Part shown: piece after piece, positions 1-6,868 of the stretch
How the letters are laid out: the number at the start of each line of letters is the position of its first letter
Position numbering within the stretch: position 1 is the first letter of the stretch
NCBI GenBank assembly: GCA_023423495.1
Contig: JAFAFM010000122.1
Span: forward strand, 1-14,193
Direction of reading: 5' to 3'
Source of the DNA: Armatimonadota bacterium
GTDB lineage: Bacteria > Armatimonadota > Fimbriimonadia > Fimbriimonadales > Fimbriimonadaceae
DNA length: 14,193 nucleotides
The notes under the pieces: generated by a model
Database searches by the model: none
Told to the model about the DNA's origin: nothing
The model's input: only the letters and a program-made list of their open reading frames with translations
Translations under genes and position numbers: made by a program

Positions 1-320
1 ACTTCGGCCCTGTTCCCAAGATAGGCAACCAAGGGTGCCACCGACCCGCCCAAGATTGTATCGACGAAATCTTCCACGAAGCCTTCGAAGATCGTTCCCT
101 TTGCGGCGATTGGAGTGTAACGGAAAACCCCATCCACCTTCTCCCGCTTCAGAAAGCCCTTCGTTCGCAGGCGTTCCATCATGTTTAACGCGGTGTTGCG
201 GGTTTGTCCCTTGGTCTCGGTCAGGTAAGCGCCTACTTCGGTCACGCTCGCCCCACCGTTTTCCGCGATGAATCGGAGTACTTCGCCCTCCGCTCGCCCG
301 ATGCTCGGTTTCTTTGCCAT
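1..320 (-). CDS. BlaI/MecI/CopY-family repressor, C-terminus cut by window edge
   Basis: The reading frame opens with MAKKPSIGRAEGEVLRFIAE and stays open to the window edge (about 106 residues; the family is usually 120 to 130, so only the tail is missing). Residues 8-75 read as the winged-helix domain: a helix with GEVLRFI, a recognition-helix region with TRNTALNMMERL, then KGFLKREKVDGVFRYTP as the wing. The part after FVEDFVDTILGGSVAPLVAYL matches the C-terminal dimerisation region of BlaI-like proteins. Such repressors bind paired dyads and are released when a membrane protease (BlaR1 type) cleaves them; that partner would lie beyond the left edge and is not seen. Two dyads with BlaI-like half-sites sit directly upstream, so autorepression is likely. 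The family call is firm; the inducing signal is unknown. Confidence 0.88.
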   Translation of the reverse strand, partial: MAKKPSIGRAEGEVLRFIAENGGASVTEVGAYLTETKGQTRNTALNMMERLRTKGFLKREKVDGVFRYTPIAAKGTIFEGFVEDFVDTILGGSVAPLVAYLGNRAE

Positions 321-322
321 AG

Positions 323-348
323 TCTCTAACGACATGTGTCGTTGGAGA
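323..348. promoter_or_regulatory. BlaI-type operator O1 (extended dyad)
   Basis: The core is AACGACA-TG-TGTCGTT (328..343), a perfect 7-2-7 dyad. It extends outward to TCTC and GAGA, giving 11 of 12 matched positions per arm. The known BlaI/MecI core is ACTACA-NN-TGTAGT; this site differs by one base per half. It ends 3 nt before the repressor start codon and covers the predicted transcription start, which suits simple autorepression. Confidence 0.8.
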
Positions 349-350
349 TC

Positions 351-356
351 ATTATA
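351..356 (-). promoter_or_regulatory. -10 box of the BlaI-like gene
   Basis: On the minus strand this is a perfect TATAAT, 30 nt upstream of the ATG at 320. It lies between the two dyads. A good -35 hexamer is not visible at the usual spacing (AACGAC is the best there). Confidence 0.6.
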
Positions 357-364
357 GGGCCAAG

Positions 365-378
365 ACGACAAATGTCGT
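365..378. promoter_or_regulatory. BlaI-type operator O2
   Basis: ACGACA-AA-TGTCGT is a perfect 6-2-6 dyad with the same half-site as O1. The centres of O1 and O2 are 36 bp apart. O2 lies just upstream of the -10 box, where a -35 contact would be, so a dimer on O1 and another on O2 would bracket the promoter. Confidence 0.75.
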
Positions 379-402
379 TATAAAAATTTCAAGATTTGCA
401 AA

Positions 403-1254
403 TTACAGTTCCATCATCGTCCCGATGCCTTGATCGGTGAAGATTTCGATAAGGAGAGCGTTGGGAGTGGCGCCGTTGATTAAGTGCACCTTGTCGACCC
501 CGTGGTCCAAAGCCGAGCAGGCAGCTTTCAGTTTCGGAACCATCCCCTTATCCGCGCGGCCGTCGCTTAGCATCGCCTGAGCTTGGGAAGCAGATAGATT
601 TGAAATTCGCGAATCGGGCCGGTCTTTGTCGTCTAGAACGCCATCGGTGTCTGTCATCAAAATCAGCTTCGAAGCATCGATGGAGACGGCAATCGCAGCG
701 GCGGCGGAGTCTGCATTCACATTCAGCGCTTCTCCATCCAGACCACTGGCGACGGAGCAGACGACGGGTATCACACCAGCTTCGGTAGTGCTTCTCAAGA
801 TCGAAGGATCGACTTTGGAGACTTCGCCTACTCGTCCCAATTCGGCCGAGATGGGCTCAGCCGTCAATAGATGCGCATCTCGTCCTGACAGCCCGACTGC
901 CTTGCCCCCAGCTTTGGCAAACTCTGCGACGAGGGCTTTGTTGGCCCTGCCCGCAAGCGCCATCTCGACGACTTCCATCGTTTCATCATCGGTCACCCGC
1001 AATCCCTGGAGGGTTTTCTTTTCGATGTTAAGTCGGTCCAACCAGCGGTCAATCTCTGGACCTCCACCATGAACCAGGATCGGCTTGATCCCCACGACTT
1101 GCAGCAGGAGAACATTGCGAATTACGCCGTGCATGAGCGCGGGGTCACGCATCGCCGAGCCGCCGTACTTGACCACGAATGTCTGCCCTCGAAATGCCTG
1201 AATATAAGGCAGGGCTTGGTTTAGGATTTCGGCTTGCGTTTGAGCATCGCCCAT
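403..1254 (-). CDS. argB: Acetylglutamate kinase
   Basis: Phosphorylates N-acetyl-L-glutamate with ATP, the second step of arginine synthesis, in the cytoplasm. The 283-residue protein shows the whole family pattern: VVKYGGSAM (27-35, ATP-site Lys29), VHGGGPEID (61-69), LRVTD (85-89, acetylglutamate-binding Arg), GLSGRDAHLL (121-130), NVNADSAAAA (178-187) and KGMVPKL (236-242, Lys241). It begins with an AEILNQALPYIQAFRG helix and ends IEIFTDQGIGTMM; both are typical of the hexameric, arginine-inhibited class, so feedback control by arginine is inferred. I take ATG at 1254; the longer frame to 1293 needs a TTG start and adds 13 residues without family match. A -10-like AATAAT ends 6 nt before this ATG. 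It lies divergent from lgt and upstream of the BlaI-like gene on the same strand; no other arg genes are in view. Confidence 0.96.
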   Translation of the reverse strand: MGDAQTQAEILNQALPYIQAFRGQTFVVKYGGSAMRDPALMHGVIRNVLLLQVVGIKPILVHGGGPEIDRWLDRLNIEKKTLQGLRVTDDETMEVVEMALAGRANKALVAEFAKAGGKAVGLSGRDAHLLTAEPISAELGRVGEVSKVDPSILRSTTEAGVIPVVCSVASGLDGEALNVNADSAAAAIAVSIDASKLILMTDTDGVLDDKDRPDSRISNLSASQAQAMLSDGRADKGMVPKLKAACSALDHGVDKVHLINGATPNALLIEIFTDQGIGTMMEL

Positions 1255-1260
1255 GTGGGC

Positions 1261-1266
1261 ATTATT
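1261..1266 (-). promoter_or_regulatory. Candidate -10 box for leaderless argB mRNA
   Basis: AATAAT on the minus strand, separated from the argB ATG by GCCCAC (6 nt). Transcription would start at or next to the ATG. No good -35 is seen. A GGGGG run 12 nt before the ATG is a poor Shine-Dalgarno match. Confidence 0.4.
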
Positions 1267-1337
1267 CCCCCTAACCGAACCAAAAAGCCCCAACCTGCGT
1301 TGAACCGGGTGGCAGGTACACTCCCGCCCGGCTAAGC

Positions 1338-2147
1338 ATGCTCCCTGTTCTGTTCAAAATTGGCGATTTTCCGGTTCACAGCTTTGGCGTTGTGATGATC
1401 ATCGCCTTTCTCGTGGGAGTGGCTATTGCCCGGGCAAGAGCGAAGCGGGCTGGGCTGGACCCGAACAAGTTGGCCGACATGTCCTTCTGGACGCTCCTGG
1501 TGGGCATCCTGGGCGCCCGAGTGGCCTACATTCTCCAAGATCTCGACTACTACCTGAAGAACACCAAGGAGTTATTTTCTTGGCAGTTTGCCGGACTCAC
1601 CAGCTTCGGTGGAGTGCTGGCCGGGCTGGGCTTTATCGTATTCTGGGCAAAGCGGGCAGGTTGGCCGGTCAGGCTCCTCTTGGACGTCATTGCCCCCGCG
1701 GGCTTGGTCATGCACGCCATCGGACGCTTCGGTTGCCTCTTGAACGGCTGCTGCTTCGGTGGAGTGTGTGATCTTCCCTGGGGAGTTGGATTTCCTGACG
1801 CACCCGTCGGGATGCTGATGCATCCCGCTCAAATCTATGATGCCTTGATGAACTTGGCGGCGGTGGGCATCTTGCTATGGGTTGAAAAACGCGGCCAGTC
1901 GCGAGGGCAGATCTTCGCTTTAATGTTAGCGCTTCATGGCCTCGCACGTTACATCTACGAATTCTGGAGAGCAGGCACGGAAGAACAAGTGGCGAAAGGT
2001 CTTGCAACCAGCACCTATTGGGAAGGGCTGCCCTTCCCGATCACCCAGGCTCAAGCGATGGCCGCGCTCCTTGCGATTTTTGGCCTTGCCCTTTATGTGG
2101 CATGGCGACGGCCGGCCCACGCCCAGCAGGAGCTATTGGCCTCGTGA
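1338..2147 (+). CDS. lgt: Prolipoprotein diacylglyceryl transferase
   Basis: Transfers diacylglycerol from phosphatidylglycerol to the lipobox Cys of prelipoproteins, the first step of lipoprotein maturation, in the inner membrane. The protein has 269 residues and about seven hydrophobic segments (for example 15-32, 50-68, 88-105, 115-128, 170-182, 240-256). The signature is IGRFGCLLNGCCFG (128-141), carrying the Arg and Asn of the family, then MHPAQIYDAL (161-170) and RYIYEFWR (204-211) near the end. It belongs to the Cys-rich NGCCFG subtype rather than the E. coli NGE subtype; the position of E. coli His103 appears to be Phe90 here (TSFGG). ATG 1338 has no clear Shine-Dalgarno site. The gene overlaps the heptose kinase by a GTGA junction, so the two are probably co-translated. 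Confidence 0.95.
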   Translation: MLPVLFKIGDFPVHSFGVVMIIAFLVGVAIARARAKRAGLDPNKLADMSFWTLLVGILGARVAYILQDLDYYLKNTKELFSWQFAGLTSFGGVLAGLGFIVFWAKRAGWPVRLLLDVIAPAGLVMHAIGRFGCLLNGCCFGGVCDLPWGVGFPDAPVGMLMHPAQIYDALMNLAAVGILLWVEKRGQSRGQIFALMLALHGLARYIYEFWRAGTEEQVAKGLATSTYWEGLPFPITQAQAMAALLAIFGLALYVAWRRPAHAQQELLAS

Positions 2148-3094
2148 CAACGGGCGAGTTATTGGATCGCTTCCCAGGCATGCACGTGCTCGTCATCGGG
2201 GACTTGATGCTCGACGAATACATCGTCGGCAAAGCAACGCGAATTAGCCCCGAAGCTCCCGTAATGGTGGTGCACCAACAACGGACCTTTGCCGTGCCAG
2301 GGGGCGCCGCGAATGTGGCGAAGAATATCGAGGCGCTCGGCGGCCGCGCGACCGTTTTTGGCGTTGTTGGAGACGATCCCGCCGGCGCAGAACTTAGATC
2401 CGCACTGGGCGGGGGTGCGGTCGTTATCTCGGATCCAAATCGGCCTACCACTCGAAAGACTCGCGTGTTGGCCGATACGTCGCACCAGGTCCTGCGGATC
2501 GACCACGAGTCCGATTCCAAGCTGACCTCCGAGATCGAGAGCCAGCTTATAGCGGCAGTGAGTCTCCGGGTTGCTGAAGCGGATGCCGTTCTGCTGAGCG
2601 ACTACACCAAGGGTGTTTTAAATCAAGAATTGGTTTCTGAGGTGATCCGACTTGCTCACCAGAAGGGAATTCCGGTCGTGGCAAATGCTAAGCCAACCAG
2701 CCTTCCTCTGTATCGGGGCGCGAACCTCGTTTCGTTGAATGCGAAAGAAGCCGCCGAAGCTATCGCAAACAAAGATGCACTTCAAGAGTACGGGCCAATT
2801 CAGGTGGCCAAAGAACTGGCCAGCGACTACGGCATCCAACATGTCCTCATCACACTTGGCGACAAGGGCATGGCCACAGACGAGTTTACGATCGATCCCC
2901 AAAAGGTGGAAGTGTTCGACACGGCGGGCGCAGGCGACACAACCATCGCGACGATCTCCCTGGGTATGGCGGCTGTTGGATTTGATAAAGCAGTTTTCGA
3001 CTTGGCCGCACATACTTCGGCCGCAGTCGTGAGGCACGTTGGTGTGGCGGTTCCATCCGACGAGGATATTCAACGAATCAGGGACCTGCAGTAA
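2144..3094 (+). CDS. rfaE1: D-glycero-beta-D-manno-heptose-7-phosphate kinase (PfkB family, kinase domain only)
   Basis: Phosphorylates heptose 7-phosphate at C1 on the way to ADP-heptose for lipopolysaccharide core or other surface sugars. With the GTG start at 2144 the protein has 316 residues: GDLMLDEYIVG (19-29), VPGGAANVAKN (51-61), SDYTKGVL (152-159), LITLGDKGM (235-243) and GAGDTTIAT (262-270), with catalytic Asp265. The E. coli HldE protein has a second, nucleotidyltransferase domain; it is absent here, so adenylylation must be done by a separate gene. The start is chosen because LLDRFPGMHVLVIGD aligns with family N-termini, GTG overlaps the lgt TGA (GTGA), and AGGAG lies at 2128-2132. 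A longer frame to 2018 lies inside lgt and lacks family match. Related ribokinase-like sugar kinases are the alternative call. Confidence 0.88.
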   Translation: MTTGELLDRFPGMHVLVIGDLMLDEYIVGKATRISPEAPVMVVHQQRTFAVPGGAANVAKNIEALGGRATVFGVVGDDPAGAELRSALGGGAVVISDPNRPTTRKTRVLADTSHQVLRIDHESDSKLTSEIESQLIAAVSLRVAEADAVLLSDYTKGVLNQELVSEVIRLAHQKGIPVVANAKPTSLPLYRGANLVSLNAKEAAEAIANKDALQEYGPIQVAKELASDYGIQHVLITLGDKGMATDEFTIDPQKVEVFDTAGAGDTTIATISLGMAAVGFDKAVFDLAAHTSAAVVRHVGVAVPSDEDIQRIRDLQ

Positions 3095-3132
3095 GCCCGG
3101 GTATCCTACACGGACTACGCCCCCGTGCGCTT

Positions 3133-3137
3133 AGGAG
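3133..3137 (+). promoter_or_regulatory. Strong ribosome binding site
   Basis: AGGAG with 5 nt to ATG 3143. It decides the start of the small basic protein and pairs with the CCTCC at the 3' end of the 16S gene in this window. Confidence 0.75.
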
Positions 3138-3142
3138 CATCC

Positions 3143-3388
3143 ATGCGAGTTAAGAACAAAGAAATTCGAAAGCGACGACATCGAAAAGAACAGATAATCA
3201 AGGACGCGATCCGCGAAGCAAAGAAGGGCGGAGGAGCCGCCAAGGCCGAAAAGAAGGCCGCCGCTCCTGCCGCGACCGAAAAGACAACCGCCGCTAAGAA
3301 GCCAGCCGCCAAGAAAACCACCGAAGCTGGCGAAAAGAAGCCGGCCGCCAAGAAAACAACGAAGAAAGCCGAACCCAAGGCTGAGTAG
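3143..3388 (+). CDS. Small Lys/Ala-rich basic protein (histone-H1-like tail)
   Basis: An 81-residue protein in two parts. The first about 28 residues are a dense basic segment, MRVKNKEIRKRRHRKEQ followed by IIKDAIREAKKG. The rest is a low-complexity Lys/Ala/Pro/Thr tail with a duplicated KKPAAKKTT unit (DNA 3296..3322 and 3335..3361). Such tails occur in bacterial H1-like nucleoid proteins and as appendages on ribosomal and RNA-binding proteins; binding to nucleic acid is an inference from charge. I do not recognise the N-terminal family. The start is fixed by AGGAG at 3133-3137, 5 nt from ATG 3143, the best Shine-Dalgarno in this half of the window; an upstream GTG at 3125 is less likely. 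It is the last gene before a strong terminator and may be co-transcribed with lgt and the heptose kinase, 48 bp upstream. Confidence 0.75.
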   Translation: MRVKNKEIRKRRHRKEQIIKDAIREAKKGGGAAKAEKKAAAPAATEKTTAAKKPAAKKTTEAGEKKPAAKKTTKKAEPKAE

Positions 3389-3405
3389 TAGTCGTACCGA
3401 TTTAC

Positions 3406-3436
3406 AAAGCCCCCGCAAATAGGGGGCTTTTTATTT
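3406..3436 (+). terminator. Rho-independent terminator after the lgt unit
   Basis: A perfect 9-bp stem, AAAGCCCCC / GGGGGCTTT, with a 7-nt loop (3415..3421) followed by TTATTT. It lies 18 nt after the stop codon of the basic protein and closes the lgt to basic-protein unit. Confidence 0.9.
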
Positions 3437-3443
3437 AACCGAC

Positions 3444-3449
3444 CATAAT
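3444..3449 (+). promoter_or_regulatory. Candidate -10 box before the oxidoreductase
   Basis: CATAAT (5 of 6 to consensus) ends 6 nt before ATG 3456, just after the terminator. No -35 is recognisable. If used, transcription would start at or near the ATG of a five-codon open frame. Confidence 0.35.
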
Positions 3450-3455
3450 TCGCCC

Positions 3456-3473
3456 ATGGAATTGCCGTCGTGA
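3456..3473 (+). CDS. Possible five-codon leader ORF (M-E-L-P-S)
   Basis: ATG GAA TTG CCG TCG TGA. Its stop overlaps the GTG start of the next gene as GTGA, the same junction as between lgt and the heptose kinase. A -10-like CATAAT lies 6 nt before the ATG. It could bring ribosomes to the GTG by coupling, or be chance; there is no conservation evidence. Confidence 0.25.
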   Translation: MELPS

Positions 3474-4516
3474 AGGTTGCGGTCGTCGGAGCGGGAATTT
3501 GTGGCTCGAGCGCAGCCCGATATTGCGCAATTAACGGGCACGACGTTGCCCTCTTCGAGCAATTCCAGGTGGGGCACGATCTTGGCAGTTCTCACGGTAA
3601 TTCCCGCATTGTGAGGAAGGCCTATCCAGATGCGTTCTACACCGAATGCATGCTCGAAGCCTATCCCCTGTGGGCAGAGTTGGAAAGGCACGCGGACAAG
3701 CGGTTGCTGCACGAAGTTGGTCTTTCCTACTTCGGCAGTTCGCGATCACCGAACGTGCTCGAGATGATTAAGGGGCTTCGCGAAGTCGGCGTGGAGTTTG
3801 AGATTTTCGAGAAGGAAGCGGCTCAAAAGGTGTTGCCAAACCTACGCCTGGATATCGATGAAATCCTGATTTTCACTAAGGAAGCAGGCTGGGTCGACGC
3901 AGCGGGAGCCATCGAGGCCAATTTGCAAGTTTACAGGTCCCTCGGAGGCGTGATCTTGACGGACCACCCGATCGACTGGGAGCGGCTGGAGCAGAGCTTC
4001 GACGCATTCATCGTCTGCCCCGGCCCCTGGATCCGGCAATTTGTCGACGTTCCCGTCGAAACCTCCCTTCAGACCTTCGCCTACGTGAAGCCTCCAGAAC
4101 TTGCTGTCGGGTCAGTTTGGATCGAGGACGGTCCGCTTGGGATGTATGGATTTCCCACGGAGCCGGACCGGGTCGACTTTAAGATCGGAGTACACGAACA
4201 CGGCAAGTCCATTGCGGCATCAGACCTCGACCGAACTCCAAGCGCCGAGCATATCGACCTGATTTGTGACACGGCCGCCCGCCGGTTTGGATATGAGGAG
4301 TCTCCGATTACATTGGCCAAGGGATGTGTCTACACGAGTACGGTAAACGAAGACTTTTTATTGGGTCGAATTGGTGAGCGAGGCTTTTTTGCCAGCGCCT
4401 GCAGCGGCCATGGCTTTAAGTTCGGCCCTTGGATCGGCAAGCTCCTGGCATCCTTTGTCGAGGGAACCTCGTCTCCGGAAGATTACAAACGTTTTTTCTG
4501 GGATCAGTGGCGTTAG
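3470..4516 (+). CDS. FAD-dependent amine oxidase, monomeric sarcosine oxidase / N-methyltryptophan oxidase-like
   Basis: A DAO-fold flavoenzyme that would oxidise a secondary or N-methyl amino acid and release hydrogen peroxide. The 348-residue protein starts with the dinucleotide fold VAVVGAGICGSSAA (3-16) and an acidic strand end ALFEQF (27-32). GSSHGNSRIVR (39-49) matches the Arg/His-rich segment of MSOX. K238 in DFKIGVHEHG aligns by eye with MSOX Lys265, which activates oxygen. C286 in KGCVYTST aligns with Cys315, the covalent FAD link, and CSGHGFKFGP (311-320) is the usual C-terminal motif. The protein is about 40 residues shorter than MSOX. The true substrate cannot be read from sequence; no sarcosine or glycine betaine genes are nearby. 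The start is GTG 3470, placed directly before the first beta strand. Confidence 0.85.
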   Translation: MKVAVVGAGICGSSAARYCAINGHDVALFEQFQVGHDLGSSHGNSRIVRKAYPDAFYTECMLEAYPLWAELERHADKRLLHEVGLSYFGSSRSPNVLEMIKGLREVGVEFEIFEKEAAQKVLPNLRLDIDEILIFTKEAGWVDAAGAIEANLQVYRSLGGVILTDHPIDWERLEQSFDAFIVCPGPWIRQFVDVPVETSLQTFAYVKPPELAVGSVWIEDGPLGMYGFPTEPDRVDFKIGVHEHGKSIAASDLDRTPSAEHIDLICDTAARRFGYEESPITLAKGCVYTSTVNEDFLLGRIGERGFFASACSGHGFKFGPWIGKLLASFVEGTSSPEDYKRFFWDQWR

Positions 4517-4553
4517 CGATATTCAAATCCCGACCGGGGGGTCGACTGGGAGA

Positions 4554-4559
4554 TAAACT
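4554..4559 (+). promoter_or_regulatory. Candidate -10 (TAnnnT) before the secreted protein
   Basis: TAAACT ends 7 nt before ATG 4567. It matches only four of six consensus bases and no -35 is evident. It is listed because the same geometry recurs at other starts in this window. A weak GGGAGA at 4548-4553 lies too far away for a good Shine-Dalgarno. Confidence 0.25.
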
Positions 4560-4566
4560 TGCGACC

Positions 4567-6867
4567 ATGTTCTCCGCCTTGCTCATCGGCCTTGCTGCCT
4601 CGATACAGAGTCAAACCATCGAGATTTACCGTGGTTCTACCGTAGGCGACGAGCGCTACTGGGCGGTTGCCGATACCAACCTAGATTCCGCCGAGCCGGA
4701 TAAATCCAAAGGGGGACTCTTCACCTTGGAGGGCGGAAAGGGCAAGACGATCCTAGTGAAGTTCGGCAATTTGGAGAACGTGATTCCGAACGGAGCGAAA
4801 ATTACCTCCGCGACGCTCTACCTTTCACCGTCATCTTCAGATGCGCCCGAGTTCACCTCGATTGGAGCAGTGAAAAAGCCTTGGGGGGAAGGGCCGATGT
4901 TCGCAGTCCAGATGGGGCGGCCTGCTGAGACAGCTCCGCCAAAGTGGGCCGCCACTTGGAAGCAGCGTCGGAGCGGATCAGTGGATTGGCAGCAACCGGG
5001 CGCGACGGGCCCGGATGATTCGTCCGCCATCGCTGAGGCAAAGATGGAGCTGCGGGAGAAGGACATCGCGATTACCGGACTGGCAGCTGCAGTTCAAGCC
5101 ATGCGCGACCGGTGGTTCGAAAATAATGGGTTCGCAATCCAGTTTGCGGGCAAATGCGAATTCTTCTCGAGTCAGGCCAAGGCGGGCAAGCCTCGACTTC
5201 TAATCGAATACGTTCGTTCGGAGCCGTCTCAAGGTCCAGATCTGAGTGTGCAATGGCTGGACAAAGCAGGAACCGGCAATGAGGCGACTTACCGAGCCAC
5301 GGTGAAAAATGTGGGCTCAGGTCCAGCAAAGCCATTCACCGCGCAATGGATTGTGCAGGAAAAAGACGGGGCCAAGTTCGAAGTCAATAAAGGCTTGGCG
5401 GCCGGCGAAGAAACGGTCATCGAGTTCAAGAAGGCATATCAGAAAGTCGACACGGATCACCGGCTCCAGCCCCTGCAGTTCAGGATCTTCCCCGCCGAGC
5501 CAGAATCGAACTCAAATAACGACGCCCTGGAAATCCATGAGGACGCCATACCAATTGCCTTTAGTGGAGCCAAGATCGCGGCTGATGCGATGCAGGCGCT
5601 CGCCCGGGAAATCAACGACGTTTACTTTGCTCAGAGCCGATTTTCCTTCGCCCTCGACGGCGCATTGGAGCGAATTCGGCTTGTTCCAAGCCAGGATCAA
5701 GCTCAATTCACTGTTGATCTCGCTGGGCAGACGGCTGATGCAGACATCATTCGATCCCTGCTTTCAATGCTGACGGGCCTGCGTCCGCAGACGGGAACTG
5801 CTACCGCCCAAGTCGATGGCGAGACGATCGCTTTTAGCGACCCTTTTTCGGGCATCAGTGGATTCGGAGATACCAGGAATGAGGCGTTAATCCCGACTGG
5901 AATTCCAATGCTCTATGTTCCGGTTTCTTCACCACTATTTGACACCCTCCCGATCGAACCCACAACGCTTCTCAGTGGAACGGAGGTCGCGGCGCTCAAT
6001 TCGTCGCTGGGGATTTCCGGCGCAAGGCGGCAGGGCATCCTCTGGGATCTCCCCGCTACCATCATTCTCAGGGCTACGGACATGACCGGCAAGCCACTCG
6101 ACAGCGCCGAATTGGCGTTTTACCAAGTCCAGAACGGACAAGTGCCGGAGATTCCAACCCAGACGGTTTTGACGAAGAATGGCGGAACCGTGATTTTGGA
6201 GAACAGAGATATCGTGGGTGCCCTCATCGAGAAAGATGCGATCCACCAACTGAAGCGAAATCCCTTTGGGCAACTTTCGGCAAATGGAGACAATGGCACG
6301 ATCCTCATTCGGGCACAGGTCAATGGCGAGTCGGAATGGGCTTGGCTCAAGGCCTGGCAGCTAGCGGACAGCTTCCATAGAGGGAACAAGGCCGCGGCGA
6401 TTATCGACGTCCGGTTCAATGCACCCAGCGGGCTGTTGGATCGAACCGTAAACCTGGCGAAAGGGAGGCTGTTAACGGACAAAGCCGGTAGCCTTCCTGC
6501 AAAGTTGTCGCCCATGGTGGATGACGACCCAGCCACGAGCTCTGCCTTCGGCGAGGCGGTCGGAGATTGGGTAGAAATCGATCTTGGCCGTGACCGCCCA
6601 ATCGGGGAGGTGCAGATCACGACCAAGTCTGGCATGCCGGAGAAATTCGACATTCAAACTTACGCCACGGGTCAGCAGCCTCCCACCGAGGAAGCGTGGG
6701 TCAAAGACTTGAACTTCAGATGGACGAGAGCTAATCGGACCAAAAAGGACGGCACGATCGCCTATCGTGGCCCGATGACCAGAGCCCGCTTCATCAGGAT
6801 CATCAACCGATCCGGTGGCAAGGGCGAACTGGCCGAAGTCCGAGTCTTTGCATTGAAGGCGGAATGA
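4567..6867 (+). CDS. Secreted multidomain protein: DNRLRE-like, CARDB-like, Ig-like and F5/8C-like domains
   Basis: A 766-residue exported protein. It begins MFSALLIGLAASIQSQ, a short signal peptide without the usual positive charge. Residues about 16-216 resemble a DNRLRE module (disaggregatase-related): a start in EIYRG, the central VDWQQPGATG, the strands LVKFG and ATLYLS, and an end in KPRLLIEYV. About 223-324 resembles CARDB: DLSVQW, YRATVKNVGSGPAKPF, GEETVIEF and SNNDALEI. About 335-620 is unassigned, with an Ig or carboxypeptidase-regulatory-like stretch near ATIILRATDMTGKPLDSAEL. The last 138 residues (629-766) look like a galactose-binding F5/8C fold: SPMVDDDPATSSAF, WVEIDLGRDRPIGEVQI, ARFIRIINRSGGKGELAEV. 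No catalytic domain is obvious, so binding to polysaccharide or cell surface is the best inference. ATG 4567 is chosen because earlier in-frame starts lie inside the oxidoreductase gene. Confidence 0.72.
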   Translation: MFSALLIGLAASIQSQTIEIYRGSTVGDERYWAVADTNLDSAEPDKSKGGLFTLEGGKGKTILVKFGNLENVIPNGAKITSATLYLSPSSSDAPEFTSIGAVKKPWGEGPMFAVQMGRPAETAPPKWAATWKQRRSGSVDWQQPGATGPDDSSAIAEAKMELREKDIAITGLAAAVQAMRDRWFENNGFAIQFAGKCEFFSSQAKAGKPRLLIEYVRSEPSQGPDLSVQWLDKAGTGNEATYRATVKNVGSGPAKPFTAQWIVQEKDGAKFEVNKGLAAGEETVIEFKKAYQKVDTDHRLQPLQFRIFPAEPESNSNNDALEIHEDAIPIAFSGAKIAADAMQALAREINDVYFAQSRFSFALDGALERIRLVPSQDQAQFTVDLAGQTADADIIRSLLSMLTGLRPQTGTATAQVDGETIAFSDPFSGISGFGDTRNEALIPTGIPMLYVPVSSPLFDTLPIEPTTLLSGTEVAALNSSLGISGARRQGILWDLPATIILRATDMTGKPLDSAELAFYQVQNGQVPEIPTQTVLTKNGGTVILENRDIVGALIEKDAIHQLKRNPFGQLSANGDNGTILIRAQVNGESEWAWLKAWQLADSFHRGNKAAAIIDVRFNAPSGLLDRTVNLAKGRLLTDKAGSLPAKLSPMVDDDPATSSAFGEAVGDWVEIDLGRDRPIGEVQITTKSGMPEKFDIQTYATGQQPPTEEAWVKDLNFRWTRANRTKKDGTIAYRGPMTRARFIRIINRSGGKGELAEVRVFALKAE

Positions 6868-6868
6868 G

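Noticed and set aside
1255..1293. Thirteen-residue extension of ArgB from a TTG
   Set aside because: No family match in the extension; ATG 1254 gives the usual N-terminal helix.
2018..2143. N-terminal extension of the heptose kinase
   Set aside because: It lies wholly within lgt, is rich in Cys/Pro/Trp unlike the family, and the GTGA overlap at 2144 gives the expected start.
3115..3418. Antisense open frames rich in Phe/Ala/Leu opposite the basic protein
   Set aside because: They are the complement of AAG/GCC repeats; low complexity with no start signals.
4429..4566. N-terminal extension of the secreted protein back to 4429, or a GTG start at 4507
   Set aside because: This part overlaps the end of the oxidoreductase gene in another frame and has no secretion signal; ATG 4567 begins a hydrophobic leader.
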